The notes under the pieces: generated by a model | What the model was told of the DNA's origin: nothing | The model's input: the letters and a program-made list of their open reading frames with translations, nothing else | Databases searched by the model: none | Translations under genes and position numbers: made by a program | Shown: positions 18,069 to 26,637 of the stretch, in pieces | How the letters are laid out: the number at the start of each line of letters is the position of its first letter | Numbering within the stretch: position 1 is the stretch's first letter | From: Microcaldota archaeon | Lineage (GTDB): Archaea > Micrarchaeota > Micrarchaeia > Micrarchaeales > Micrarchaeaceae | Length of the DNA stretch: 40,663 nt | Assembly: GCA_021801905.1 (NCBI GenBank) | Contig: JAKABJ010000003.1 | Span: 1 to 40,663, forward strand | Direction of reading: 5' to 3'

Positions 18069-18545
18069 ATGATATTAAAGGCGCAGAGCGCTATTCAGTA
18101 TCTCATAACATATGGATGGGCATTCCTAATAATAGCTATAGCGCTTGTAGCATTTGTTGCATTGGGGATAACAAAACCCAGCGCATTCATCAGCGATTCG
18201 TGCATAACTCAGGGCGAGTTCAGCTGCACAATCTCCAGCATGGCTACTAATGGCCTAATAACAATAAATATTGTTCAGGATACTGCCTCTCCTATATTAA
18301 TAATAGGAGCTGGGTGCAATGCCACACAGCCTGTAGCCCTCACAGAAACAAACCTGCAGCTGCATCTCAATATAGCAGGGAATGCGACTGTAGCAGTGCA
18401 ATGCTATTCTGGAGGCGTGCAATTTACTGGAAAAATAGGGGGCGCGTATTCAGGAGAGCTAAGCCTGGAATACGTAGATGAAGACACGTCCCTTCCGCAT
18501 TATCTTTCTAGTAAAATAACAGCAAAAGTAAATGCACAGTCGTAA
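18069..18545 (+). CDS. class III signal peptide (pilin-like) protein
   Basis: MILKAQSAIQYLITYGWAFLIIAIALVAFVALGI. Confidence 0.75.
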   Translation: MILKAQSAIQYLITYGWAFLIIAIALVAFVALGITKPSAFISDSCITQGEFSCTISSMATNGLITINIVQDTASPILIIGAGCNATQPVALTETNLQLHLNIAGNATVAVQCYSGGVQFTGKIGGAYSGELSLEYVDEDTSLPHYLSSKITAKVNAQS

Positions 18546-18642
18546 TTGTGCCGGCTCTCGATTTAGTAAGATTTAAATAGCTTGATATCACTAACCTATT
18601 GACTTTGCCTCTTCAAAGGCTAATCATCAAAGTGTTGTTTAC

Positions 18643-18795
18643 ATGGGAAAATTTCCGATAGCTGACGCAGAGCTTTCAAAAATAGTTATATGCAAAAGGT
18701 GCAAGGCGCGCAACAAGGTTGGCGCAACAAAATGCAGAAAGTGCGGATGCCCCTACCTTAGGCCGAAGAGGAAGGATATAAAGATAAAGAAATGA
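18643..18795 (+). CDS. rpl40e: 50S ribosomal protein L40e
   Basis: MGKFPIADAELSKIVICKRCKARNKVGATKCRKCGCPYLRPKRKDIKIKK, C4 zinc ribbon; too short for the ORF track. Confidence 0.9.
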   Translation: MGKFPIADAELSKIVICKRCKARNKVGATKCRKCGCPYLRPKRKDIKIKK

Positions 18796-18807
18796 TACTT
18801 AGGTGAA

Positions 18808-19032
18808 ATGATGACAGATCTAACTCCAATGGAAGAAATGATAGTAAAGGCCATGCAGGAGCTTGGTGCTACAAAGGACAGTGTAATCAAGACAGCTGAC
18901 GACATAGCCAAGAAGTGCAACAGACCAAAGGGTATGGTTAATAACAACCTTGTAACTCTTGTCCAGAAAGGGGTTATAAAAAGAGTGGCAAGGGAGAAGG
19001 CATCAGGATATTACATACTTTCAACGCAGTGA
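18808..19032 (+). CDS. small winged-helix protein
   Basis: SVIKTADDIAKKCNRPKGMVNNNLVTLVQKGVIKRVAREKASGYYI wHTH pattern; SD AGGTGA upstream. Confidence 0.7.
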   Translation: MMTDLTPMEEMIVKAMQELGATKDSVIKTADDIAKKCNRPKGMVNNNLVTLVQKGVIKRVAREKASGYYILSTQ

Positions 19033-19038
19033 AAGAGC

Positions 19039-19497
19039 ATGGAAGAGGAAGGGGACTACATAGATTTCATGGCGAAATACAAAGAATGGATATCCATAAA
19101 ACGGCTTGCCGTGTGGCCTGACACAAAACCAGAGGAGATAAGTTTTCATATGGCTGGAATCAGCGGAGTTATAGACAGCAAGGCACCGATTTTCCTTGGA
19201 ATAGATACACAGAAACTAGAAGCTTTGGCAGCAAAAATGACTGAAGGAAGAAAAAAAGGATACGAATCTCTTTCTGAGGTCATCTCGCTTCTTGGCACAA
19301 AAGAAGTGAAAGGCACAATTTCTGATTCATGCGGAGAGAGGAAGGAAATCTCCAAGCTGGCCGAGGCCTGCCTTCTCGGAAAAATACTAAAGAATATGGG
19401 GATGTACTCATCCATAACGCAAGAGGCAATGACCAAGATCTTCCCTGACCTTAAGATAAAGAAGCCTCTCGGAAGAATAAAAAAGAGCGAGGCCTGA
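19039..19497 (+). CDS. hypothetical protein
   Basis: 152 aa ORF directly after the wHTH gene with typical codon use; family not confidently named. Confidence 0.7.
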   Translation: MEEEGDYIDFMAKYKEWISIKRLAVWPDTKPEEISFHMAGISGVIDSKAPIFLGIDTQKLEALAAKMTEGRKKGYESLSEVISLLGTKEVKGTISDSCGERKEISKLAEACLLGKILKNMGMYSSITQEAMTKIFPDLKIKKPLGRIKKSEA

Positions 19498-19557
19498 AAG
19501 TTAAAAGTACCGCCCTATGGCAGAAATTGGGCAATAATTAAATTGTAAATTAGAACC

Positions 19558-21288
19558 TTAGAACCTCGGCTTGATTGGCTCAGGAACTCCCCTGCCATTA
19601 ACGAATACACTCTCCCATGTGCCGTCAGGATGCCTTCTTACAATGTTAAAACCTTTCGGAAGCCTTCCACCAAGCAAAACCTTATTCTGCTCTGTAAGAT
19701 CTTCAGTAGTTATTGTTCGCTCAGCATCTCCCAGTATCAATTTGGAATGCAGGCTTACATAGGCTGCCGGAGTGAGCTCAATGCCATCAGCCTCCAATTC
19801 TGTTGATATTATTATATGCTCTCTTGATTTCTGGCTGGCTTTTATATCGGTCATTAAAGCTTTTGCAACAAGCCCGCTTCCGTAGAAAACAAGGACCGCT
19901 GGCTTGTTTATCACAAGTTCTCCAAAATGGTGCTGGTCGCTCACTTTTCTTAGCAGGCTTGCCAATGCTACTGGCAGAGATGTAGTGTATGAATTTCCTA
20001 TATTTGACGGAAGGTTTAGCGCATCATCAATATGCAGCCTGCTCAAAAATGAGGTGAATTCTGGCTGCTTCATCACCTTTTTGATCCATTTAAGCTCCTC
20101 CTTTATGTCTTTATCGCTCTCCAAATAAGATATTACCTTGTTTTCAGCATCTCCCTCGAATAAAGATAATTTCTCAGTTATCAAATCTGTAAGCCTTTTT
20201 CCTTGAAGCGGGTCCTCCCCCACATCCCCTCTTTTCTGCATTTGCTCGTAAAGCTTTGGATTAAACATTTTCATATAGTGGATAAAAAGATACCCTGCAC
20301 CCTCCTTTGCTTGTTTTGGGTATGGCACGTGGCTTATGAATGCATACAGGTCGGCAAAAGATAAGCCCTCGTATTTTTCATTTATTTTTTTCAGGACAGA
20401 GCTCATAATTCCTGAAATCATATCTCCTATAGGCTTTGGCACTATCCTGCTTTCCATTAGAGATTGGCTAATGGGTGCTCTTGCAGAATATGCGGCTTCA
20501 AGGTTTTCAACCGCCTTTGCAACTGCATAAACGTAGCCTATATTGGAAGCCTCCCCATGAACTATCGGGGTGCAATCTCCGAATTTGGTGAAATCAGAGA
20601 GAGGCATGCTAAACCTCCCATACCCTCTGTTATATTTTATGTCTACAAGCTCTGGATCCTTAGTGATCCACATTAAAGCCGCTGCAGCCCCTTGCGTTTT
20701 CTCAGCATTTTTTGCTCTTCTTGGATTGTAGACTGCAGTATCAGCGGTTATAACAACTGCGGATTCGTTGCGGCCAAATGAGGATGCTGTATACACGGAA
20801 TCAACCGCATCTGATAAGCTAAGGCCTCCTCCCGCGCAGGCAAATGTGACCTGCTTTATCTCTATATTCTTAAGCGCTTGCGCATATTTTTTGTATCTTT
20901 CAATATCCTCATTCAAAAGCCTTGACAACGCCATTCCTAGTGCTGGAGCTGCCTCTGGCCTGCTATAATCGTCATTGCTCTCAGTTCCAAAGTATATGCT
21001 CTTCGGCATCTCAGCAAAGAACTTTTTCTCCATATCCGGCCATGCAGAAACCCTTTTTATGAACAGGTATATGGCATCGGCCACCATTGTCACATTGCTT
21101 TGGGAGAGAGTAGGGAGCCTTTGTTTTTGAACTCCAAAATGCTCTATTTTGCTTACCTCCTCTCCTGTAACCTCCGATAGGCCTTTTGATGATATGTATG
21201 TGGAAGGAGTCGATATCACTATCATATTTATTCCGATATGAACCTTCCTTCTTTCAGAAGCTTCAACAGAGCTATTCTTTGTTGCCAT
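19558..21288 (-). CDS. hydroxymethylglutaryl-CoA synthase-like protein, unusually long (576 aa)
   Basis: FACAGGGLSLSDAVDSVYTASSFGRNESAVVITADTAVYNPRRA (Cys region), GNSYTTSLPVALASLL and VLVFYGSGLVAKA match HMGS-type thiolase-fold motifs. Confidence 0.75.
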   Translation of the reverse strand: MATKNSSVEASERRKVHIGINMIVISTPSTYISSKGLSEVTGEEVSKIEHFGVQKQRLPTLSQSNVTMVADAIYLFIKRVSAWPDMEKKFFAEMPKSIYFGTESNDDYSRPEAAPALGMALSRLLNEDIERYKKYAQALKNIEIKQVTFACAGGGLSLSDAVDSVYTASSFGRNESAVVITADTAVYNPRRAKNAEKTQGAAAALMWITKDPELVDIKYNRGYGRFSMPLSDFTKFGDCTPIVHGEASNIGYVYAVAKAVENLEAAYSARAPISQSLMESRIVPKPIGDMISGIMSSVLKKINEKYEGLSFADLYAFISHVPYPKQAKEGAGYLFIHYMKMFNPKLYEQMQKRGDVGEDPLQGKRLTDLITEKLSLFEGDAENKVISYLESDKDIKEELKWIKKVMKQPEFTSFLSRLHIDDALNLPSNIGNSYTTSLPVALASLLRKVSDQHHFGELVINKPAVLVFYGSGLVAKALMTDIKASQKSREHIIISTELEADGIELTPAAYVSLHSKLILGDAERTITTEDLTEQNKVLLGGRLPKGFNIVRRHPDGTWESVFVNGRGVPEPIKPRF

Positions 21289-21516
21289 AAAATTATCTTG
21301 AATGATTTAGAAAGCAGTTTATTAAATGACGCATTCTAGTTAGACTATTAACGAACTTATAGGCAAGCGCATGCCAAGCGCTTCCGGTGTGATAGCAACC
21401 CTTACGGCAAAGGCATATCCATGCAAACAATCCAATTTTGCATTGTTACTGCTCTACTCGTAATTAATACCATAGGTATTTAAACTCTACTATCCCAGTT
21501 TGAAATATTAATTCAT

Positions 21517-21561
21517 ATGATGATTAAAATGGTGTATGCAATGGGAGGAGAAGGAAATTAA
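21517..21561 (+). CDS. putative 14-aa micropeptide MMIKMVYAMGGEGN
   Basis: ATGATGATTAAAATGGTGTATGCAATGGGAGGAGAAGGAAATTAA; TATTTAAA TATA-like box at 21478-21485; hairpin plus T-rich tract downstream. Confidence 0.3.
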   Translation: MMIKMVYAMGGEGN

Positions 21562-21589
21562 CCGGTCTATTTTAATACGATATTCATAG

Positions 21590-21620
21590 CCTAGAGTATC
21601 TGCTATTCTAGGTATTTTTA
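21590..21620 (+). terminator. hairpin plus T-rich tract
   Basis: CCTAGAGTA-TCTGC-TATTCTAGG (9-bp stem, one G-T) followed by TATTTTTA. Confidence 0.5.
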
Positions 21621-22955
21621 TTCTTGTAATCTTTTATATAGGTGCGTCTTTTTAACATCTATTTTTCTATAGCCCAGCTCACCTACTATAATATTCGAAA
21701 CCATAGAAGTTCTAATCTTTGTCCCTTTCGCTGCATGTAATAGCTCTGATTCTAACTTTTCCAAATCTCCCTCTTTATATAAAGGCGCAATCACTATCAG
21801 CCCATAAGGTGAACCTATGTCACCAGAAAATATAAATCTATTAAGGGGAGTATCTTCCTCCGCAAGCCTGTATTTTAAGTATTCTTTTTTACTGTTGTTA
21901 AATTTACTAATTTCCATTTGTTCTAGAATAAATACAGCCGTGCCTTTGATTGGGGGCTTGGCCATTGTTATGGTGGCATTTCTAATACTTTCATTATCAA
22001 GTAACTGGTTGTATGTGTATCTAGCCGAGTCTTTTTTAAGTCCATATTTCTTATCTATTAAATTAAAAGGAACTTTGCTATTCTGATTAAGTTCTCGCAA
22101 AGTTGCATACTCCCTGAAAAAGAATTGTTCTGGTCTTTTTCTCTGAGCGTTATCTCGCTCTCTCCTCCAAATGCGCTCCTCCATCAAATCAAAGAATTTA
22201 TCTCTAAAAGGTATAAATCCATATGATTGCGAATGGTAAGTCACATGCCACTCCGCTTTATAATTTGCTAATAGTTCATCGGATCTCAGTTTGTAGACTA
22301 TTCCTTCAGCTTCAAGCGGTCCTTGTGCAAACATAAAGATAAAAAGGTCATAAGCCCCTCTAGTTGAAAGAACTAATCTTATTCTAGGGTCACCCTCTAA
22401 GAGTTTCTTAATCTCAAGAAAGTTGGGTTTCTCTTCAATGAATCTTGCCATTGCTATGAACTGATAATGGTGAAATTGTTCCAGAGTCATATCTATAGTA
22501 TATTTGATTCCAAACTTTTCTTCCAAATTTCTTATATGATTAGCAATGGCCGATTCCGAAACTCCTAATTTTTTGCTTATATTCGATGTGCTCTCTCTAG
22601 CATTCCCGCTTAATTCCGTAAGTATTCCACTGTCAATCCCAGTGTCTGTTATTATACTCTCCCGGTCTTCTTCTATTGCAGACCACGAGATCTTGCCGCC
22701 ATAAGATTCAATTATTGCCTTTGCCTCTTCAAGGCGTTTTTCTCCCTTAGTAGCTGCTTTCTTTACAAAAGCTCCCTCTCTCGTTATTTTCCCTATATAC
22801 TCCGATTCCGTTTTCCTTTTCTTTGTGGCTTTATCGTAGAGACTTTTATGTCTATAAACGTAATAATTTCCATTTATGAATTCAAGTGCGATATAAAAAT
22901 CATACTCCTCTCTTAGTTTCAAGTATGTCCTCTCTATCGCATCCGATATTTTCAT
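21618..22955 (-). CDS. double Lrp/AsnC-like winged-helix regulator with N-terminal YIG-type domain (paralogue B)
   Basis: LTELSGNARESTSNISKKLGVSESAIANHIRNLEEKFGI resembles an Lrp/AsnC HTH; shares YGFIPFRDKFFDLMEERIW, EYATLREL, PLNRFIFSGDIGSPYG with paralogue A. Confidence 0.7.
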   Translation of the reverse strand: MKISDAIERTYLKLREEYDFYIALEFINGNYYVYRHKSLYDKATKKRKTESEYIGKITREGAFVKKAATKGEKRLEEAKAIIESYGGKISWSAIEEDRESIITDTGIDSGILTELSGNARESTSNISKKLGVSESAIANHIRNLEEKFGIKYTIDMTLEQFHHYQFIAMARFIEEKPNFLEIKKLLEGDPRIRLVLSTRGAYDLFIFMFAQGPLEAEGIVYKLRSDELLANYKAEWHVTYHSQSYGFIPFRDKFFDLMEERIWRRERDNAQRKRPEQFFFREYATLRELNQNSKVPFNLIDKKYGLKKDSARYTYNQLLDNESIRNATITMAKPPIKGTAVFILEQMEISKFNNSKKEYLKYRLAEEDTPLNRFIFSGDIGSPYGLIVIAPLYKEGDLEKLESELLHAAKGTKIRTSMVSNIIVGELGYRKIDVKKTHLYKRLQE

Positions 22956-22964
22956 AATAAGATA

Positions 22965-23024
22965 TTAGCATTCACTATATTTATACATTTCCATTTTTAA
23001 TGCTAAATTTACGCTATATATAGC
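22965..23024. promoter_or_regulatory. palindromic operator-like region of regulator B
   Basis: TTAGCATT (22965-22972) / AATGCTAA (22999-23006) flank the minus-strand TATA-like TATAAATATA; perfect 12-bp palindrome GCTATATATAGC at 23013-23024. Confidence 0.5.
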
Positions 23025-23134
23025 ATATACAAGTATGTATATTTTGGAAAATCGTACGTATACTTTCTTAAAAATGATTTAGTTTCAATAAACTACCTCT
23101 ACTAATCCATATATACTCCAAACTTCATAATTAT

Positions 23135-23287
23135 ATGAGGGTGAAGAAGGTGAGTAGTATGAACGGAGGAAATAATTTTTCTAAATATGGTAGGAATACC
23201 AACCCATTCTCAATCTATCCCAATCCTCTGTTATGCCCGATTCACCCCTTTAAGATCAATAGGTGGGGCAATGAAAATACTCAATAG
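23135..23287 (+). CDS. putative small protein, 50 aa (or 42 aa from 23159)
   Basis: MRVKKVSSMNGGNNFSKYGRNTNPFSIYPNPLLCPIHPFKINRWGNENTQ; SD-like AAGGTGAG precedes the internal ATG at 23159; overlaps the next ORF. Confidence 0.35.
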   Translation: MRVKKVSSMNGGNNFSKYGRNTNPFSIYPNPLLCPIHPFKINRWGNENTQ

Positions 23288-23480
23288 TACAAAATCTGTG
23301 GCATCAGGCAAGAAGGATAAATGCGCATACAAGTGCTGGATGTGCGGTAAAGGGCATAATAATTCAATAGCATTCCTTTGGCATATAAGCGCGTGCGAAT
23401 TGGAGACTACCGGAAAATCAGAACTATTGGTCAGGGAGAAAATGGTCTTGTCAAACACAAATGCGATAGCCGGGATTTGA
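23271..23480 (+). CDS. small zinc-finger-like protein (69 aa)
   Basis: MKILNSTKSVASGKKDKCAYKCWMCGKGHNNSIAFLWHISACELE..., CxxC...HxxxC arrangement; SD AGGTG 5 nt before the ATG; stop codon lies in the antisense of tRNA-Gly. Confidence 0.45.
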   Translation: MKILNSTKSVASGKKDKCAYKCWMCGKGHNNSIAFLWHISACELETTGKSELLVREKMVLSNTNAIAGI

Positions 23481-23534
23481 ACCCGGGTTACTGCCTTGGC
23501 AAGGCAATGTCCTACCAGGCTAGACTACTATCGC
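23463..23534 (-). tRNA. tRNA-Gly(GCC)
   Basis: Reverse complement GCGATAGTAGTCTAGCCTGGTAGGACATTGCCTTGCCAAGGCAGTAACCCGGGTTCAAATCCCGGCTATCGC; anticodon loop TTGCCAA. Confidence 0.93.
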
Positions 23535-23624
23535 ACACATCAGGATTGCACATTATAATCTAAAAACCTTTACAGATTAGAATAAGTTAATTCAAGGAAG
23601 GGCAAAACTGCGGAAGCAATGGGT

Positions 23625-24041
23625 TTATTCTATTACAAGAGTGCCGGCTTTCTGAAGTTTTGAAAGAAGTTCTCTATTGTCATTTTCTGCTGCCATTACT
23701 TTTTTCGTTTTTCCGCACTTAAGGCATTCATGTACTATCGTAAAGTTGCCTCCTCTATCATATAACGATGACTTTGGCTTCATAAGCCCTTTGCATTCGT
23801 CAGCCCTGTCTCCCGGATTGATGTCTACATGGTTGCTCCAAAGGCACTCTGGGCAATGGTTAGTGTAACCCGTTCCCTTCACAACATTTCCGCAAAATCC
23901 GCATTCGAAATCCTCAATCACTCTTTTGAAATTGGATTCTCCATTTAACTTTCCTGGTTTTCTAACGATGAAATCACCATCTTTAGATTTTGTTAGTATA
24001 TTAAGATATTTATATGTTTTTGGAGCAGCATTCGTCTGCAA
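23625..24041 (-). CDS. RNHCP domain-like zinc-binding protein
   Basis: FECGFCGNVV...RNHCP-like TNHCPECLWSNHVDINPGDRADECKGLMKP...HECLKCGKTK. Confidence 0.8.
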   Translation of the reverse strand: MQTNAAPKTYKYLNILTKSKDGDFIVRKPGKLNGESNFKRVIEDFECGFCGNVVKGTGYTNHCPECLWSNHVDINPGDRADECKGLMKPKSSLYDRGGNFTIVHECLKCGKTKKVMAAENDNRELLSKLQKAGTLVIE

Positions 24042-24080
24042 AAGATGTTTTTGTTATTTTTAATAGATATCCAAATATGA

Positions 24081-24152
24081 TGCCGCAAGCAGGATTTGAA
24101 CCTGCGACATTCCGGTCTTCAGCCGGACGCTCTCCCACTGAGCTATTGCGGC
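24081..24152 (-). tRNA. tRNA-Phe(GAA)
   Basis: Reverse complement GCCGCAATAGCTCAGTGGGAGAGCGTCCGGCTGAAGACCGGAATGTCGCAGGTTCAAATCCTGCTTGCGGCA. Confidence 0.94.
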
Positions 24153-24230
24153 GCAAGAGAGTATTAATTGTTGGTATATAAATTATTATTGTTGCAGAAA
24201 CTCTATAAAGATTCAATTCAAACCTATTCT

Positions 24231-25775
24231 ATGGCAACTTGGGAAGAACTCGGAAATGCAGCAAAAATGCTAAACCTGAACAGAATCGAGCCAAGGGATT
24301 ACCAGATAAATATAGCAAAAAGCATATTGACCGGGCATAATAGCCTGGTTGTGCTGCCCACCGGCCTAGGCAAGACCTTGATAGCCGTAATAGCTATTGC
24401 AGAAACTCTCTCTAAAGGCAAGAAAGCCATATTACTGGCCCCAACAAAGCCTCTTAGCGAACAGCATTACCAATCCCTGAGCGGGCTGCTTAACATAGAA
24501 AAGGATAAGATCTTGCTGCTTACTGGAAGTTTAGGAGTCAAGATGCGCTCCCAGATGGAGGCTGATGCTAAAGTCATAGTCGCAACTCCTCAAACCCTAT
24601 CAAATGACCTCAGAATGGGAAGGATGAAGATAGAGGATTTCGGGATTGTTATATTCGACGAGTGCCACAGGGCGGTCGGCCGATATGCCTACACATACAT
24701 AGCTGACGAATGCAACCTCCACAGTGTACAGCTTGTGGGGCTTACTGCATCTCCAGGCAGCAATAAAAAAAGAATAAATGCGCTAATATCTGCGCTTGGA
24801 ATAGACAATATCGAAATGAGAAAGTCCACAGACTATGATGTGGCCCAATATGTTATGGACAAATCAACAACCGCGATATACGTCCAGAAAGACGCGCTAA
24901 TGACAGAGATGCTCTCCTCATTAAAAGCGATCATAGACGAGCATCTATCAAAACTGAACAAGCACGGGCTGAGCCAGTTCAGCTCATACGATAACGTGCC
25001 AAAAGGCAGAATCCTCCAGATAGGAGATAACATAAGCAAGCTCCAATCTTCAAACTACAAATACATGGCAATGTTCAATTACGTATACCTGCTTAACCTT
25101 TCACATGCATACGATCTTCTCAGCACGGAAGGCTTTTACTCTTTCTATAGTTACATGGATTCTCTCAAGCAGAGAGATGTGAAGAGCAGGGCCCTGCTCA
25201 GCATACTAGGCAATGAAACTGTGATTAAGCTTATGGAGAGGGCAAAAGAGGCATTGGACAACGGGATAGAGCACCCCAAAATCTTCAAGATAATAGAGCT
25301 GATAATAAACGAATTAAAGGGAAAAACAGTGATAATATTTGCTCAGTACAGGTCCACAATAAAAAAAATAGTAGAGCTGCTTAATCAATACGGTATAAGC
25401 GCAAAGGCATTCGTAGGCAAGAAAGAGGGCGTAACCCATGAAGGGCAGAAGGCAGTGATAGAGAGCTTCAGAAGAGGAGAATTCAGCGCCTTGGTTGCCA
25501 CATCAATTGGCGAGGAGGGGCTCGATATACCCTCTGTAGACGCCGTAATATTCTACGAGCCAATACCGAATGAGATAAGGAATATACAAAGGAGAGGAAG
25601 GGCTGGAAGGATAAAATACGGAGAGGTTTATATTCTTATTACCAGGGGGACTAAGGATGAAATATATTTTATGATATCCAGGACCAGGGAGAAACGGATG
25701 TACGAGCTTTTAACAGAGGCTGTAGAGTCTGCAAGGTCCAGGATGAATAACAGGCAGTCAAGGCTACGCCCGTAA
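24231..25775 (+). CDS. Hef-like (FANCM-type) SF2 helicase, helicase part only
   Basis: EPRDYQINIAKSIL, VVLPTGLGKT, VIFDECHRAVG, ATSIGEEGLDIPSVDAVIFYEPIPNEIRNIQRRGRAGR; no downstream ERCC4 nuclease. Confidence 0.88.
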   Translation: MATWEELGNAAKMLNLNRIEPRDYQINIAKSILTGHNSLVVLPTGLGKTLIAVIAIAETLSKGKKAILLAPTKPLSEQHYQSLSGLLNIEKDKILLLTGSLGVKMRSQMEADAKVIVATPQTLSNDLRMGRMKIEDFGIVIFDECHRAVGRYAYTYIADECNLHSVQLVGLTASPGSNKKRINALISALGIDNIEMRKSTDYDVAQYVMDKSTTAIYVQKDALMTEMLSSLKAIIDEHLSKLNKHGLSQFSSYDNVPKGRILQIGDNISKLQSSNYKYMAMFNYVYLLNLSHAYDLLSTEGFYSFYSYMDSLKQRDVKSRALLSILGNETVIKLMERAKEALDNGIEHPKIFKIIELIINELKGKTVIIFAQYRSTIKKIVELLNQYGISAKAFVGKKEGVTHEGQKAVIESFRRGEFSALVATSIGEEGLDIPSVDAVIFYEPIPNEIRNIQRRGRAGRIKYGEVYILITRGTKDEIYFMISRTREKRMYELLTEAVESARSRMNNRQSRLRP

Positions 25776-25905
25776 CCGCATTCACGCTCGGGTATGCGCT
25801 GCGGTAAATTAAAAAGGTTATCAACTCTTGGCTAAAATATATTCTCTTATAGAAAAACTGCAGCTTCGAAGGTCTTCGTCTTAGGGGTCTGCACGCTATG
25901 AAACT

Positions 25906-26637
25906 TTAGCGTTCCCTCCAAATAGTCAGGTATTTGGCTACAAAGAAAAATATGATTGTTTCAGCCACTAATATGTAAAGCATATACCACAATGTTGGCG
26001 CAAGCCCGAAGAAGCCCTGCATAAGGACGGCAGCAGGAGTTGTAGGTGATATTGACAATATTAGCAGCACAAAATGCGGCAGGTATTTGTAAGGATAGAA
26101 TGTTGGAGGGAAAACCATCATTACAAGAGAAAGCATCCCTGTTATCGCCCATACAAACCTCTGATGCTTTACAAGACTTGTAAGAACAAATCCCAACGAT
26201 GCAGTAGAGAGCAATACAAGCACAGAAACCAAAATCGACATCACAAATGCGTATGGAGTTAATATTCCAAATAAGATGTCTAGTATGAAGTAGATAAATA
26301 TTGCAGGGAGCGACCAGAAAAGATCGGCAAGCATCACTCCCAGCATATAGTCTATTGGGGAGGCTTTTGAAGTCACTATAAGGTCTTTATACATGTATTC
26401 GAATTTGAACATTCCAAGATCTGCCATTGTGGTTATCCCATTTGTTGCCACTACAGATACGAGGCCTCCGACTAATGCATAAGGCAGCAGTGCCCCATCC
26501 GAAAGCACCCCTACTATGAAAAGAAGGGAGAGCGGGAATCCCATTGATGATATCATGTACATCCATGTGGATTTTAGTGAGCCGGCTCCTGTAAGCCACG
26601 AATGCGCAGCTATAAATTTAAGATTCAAGATTAACAC
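25906..26637 (-). CDS. ABC-2 type transporter permease
   Basis: 243 aa, about 6 TM segments, overlaps the ATPase gene. Confidence 0.8.
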   Translation of the reverse strand: MLILNLKFIAAHSWLTGAGSLKSTWMYMISSMGFPLSLLFIVGVLSDGALLPYALVGGLVSVVATNGITTMADLGMFKFEYMYKDLIVTSKASPIDYMLGVMLADLFWSLPAIFIYFILDILFGILTPYAFVMSILVSVLVLLSTASLGFVLTSLVKHQRFVWAITGMLSLVMMVFPPTFYPYKYLPHFVLLILSISPTTPAAVLMQGFFGLAPTLWYMLYILVAETIIFFFVAKYLTIWRER

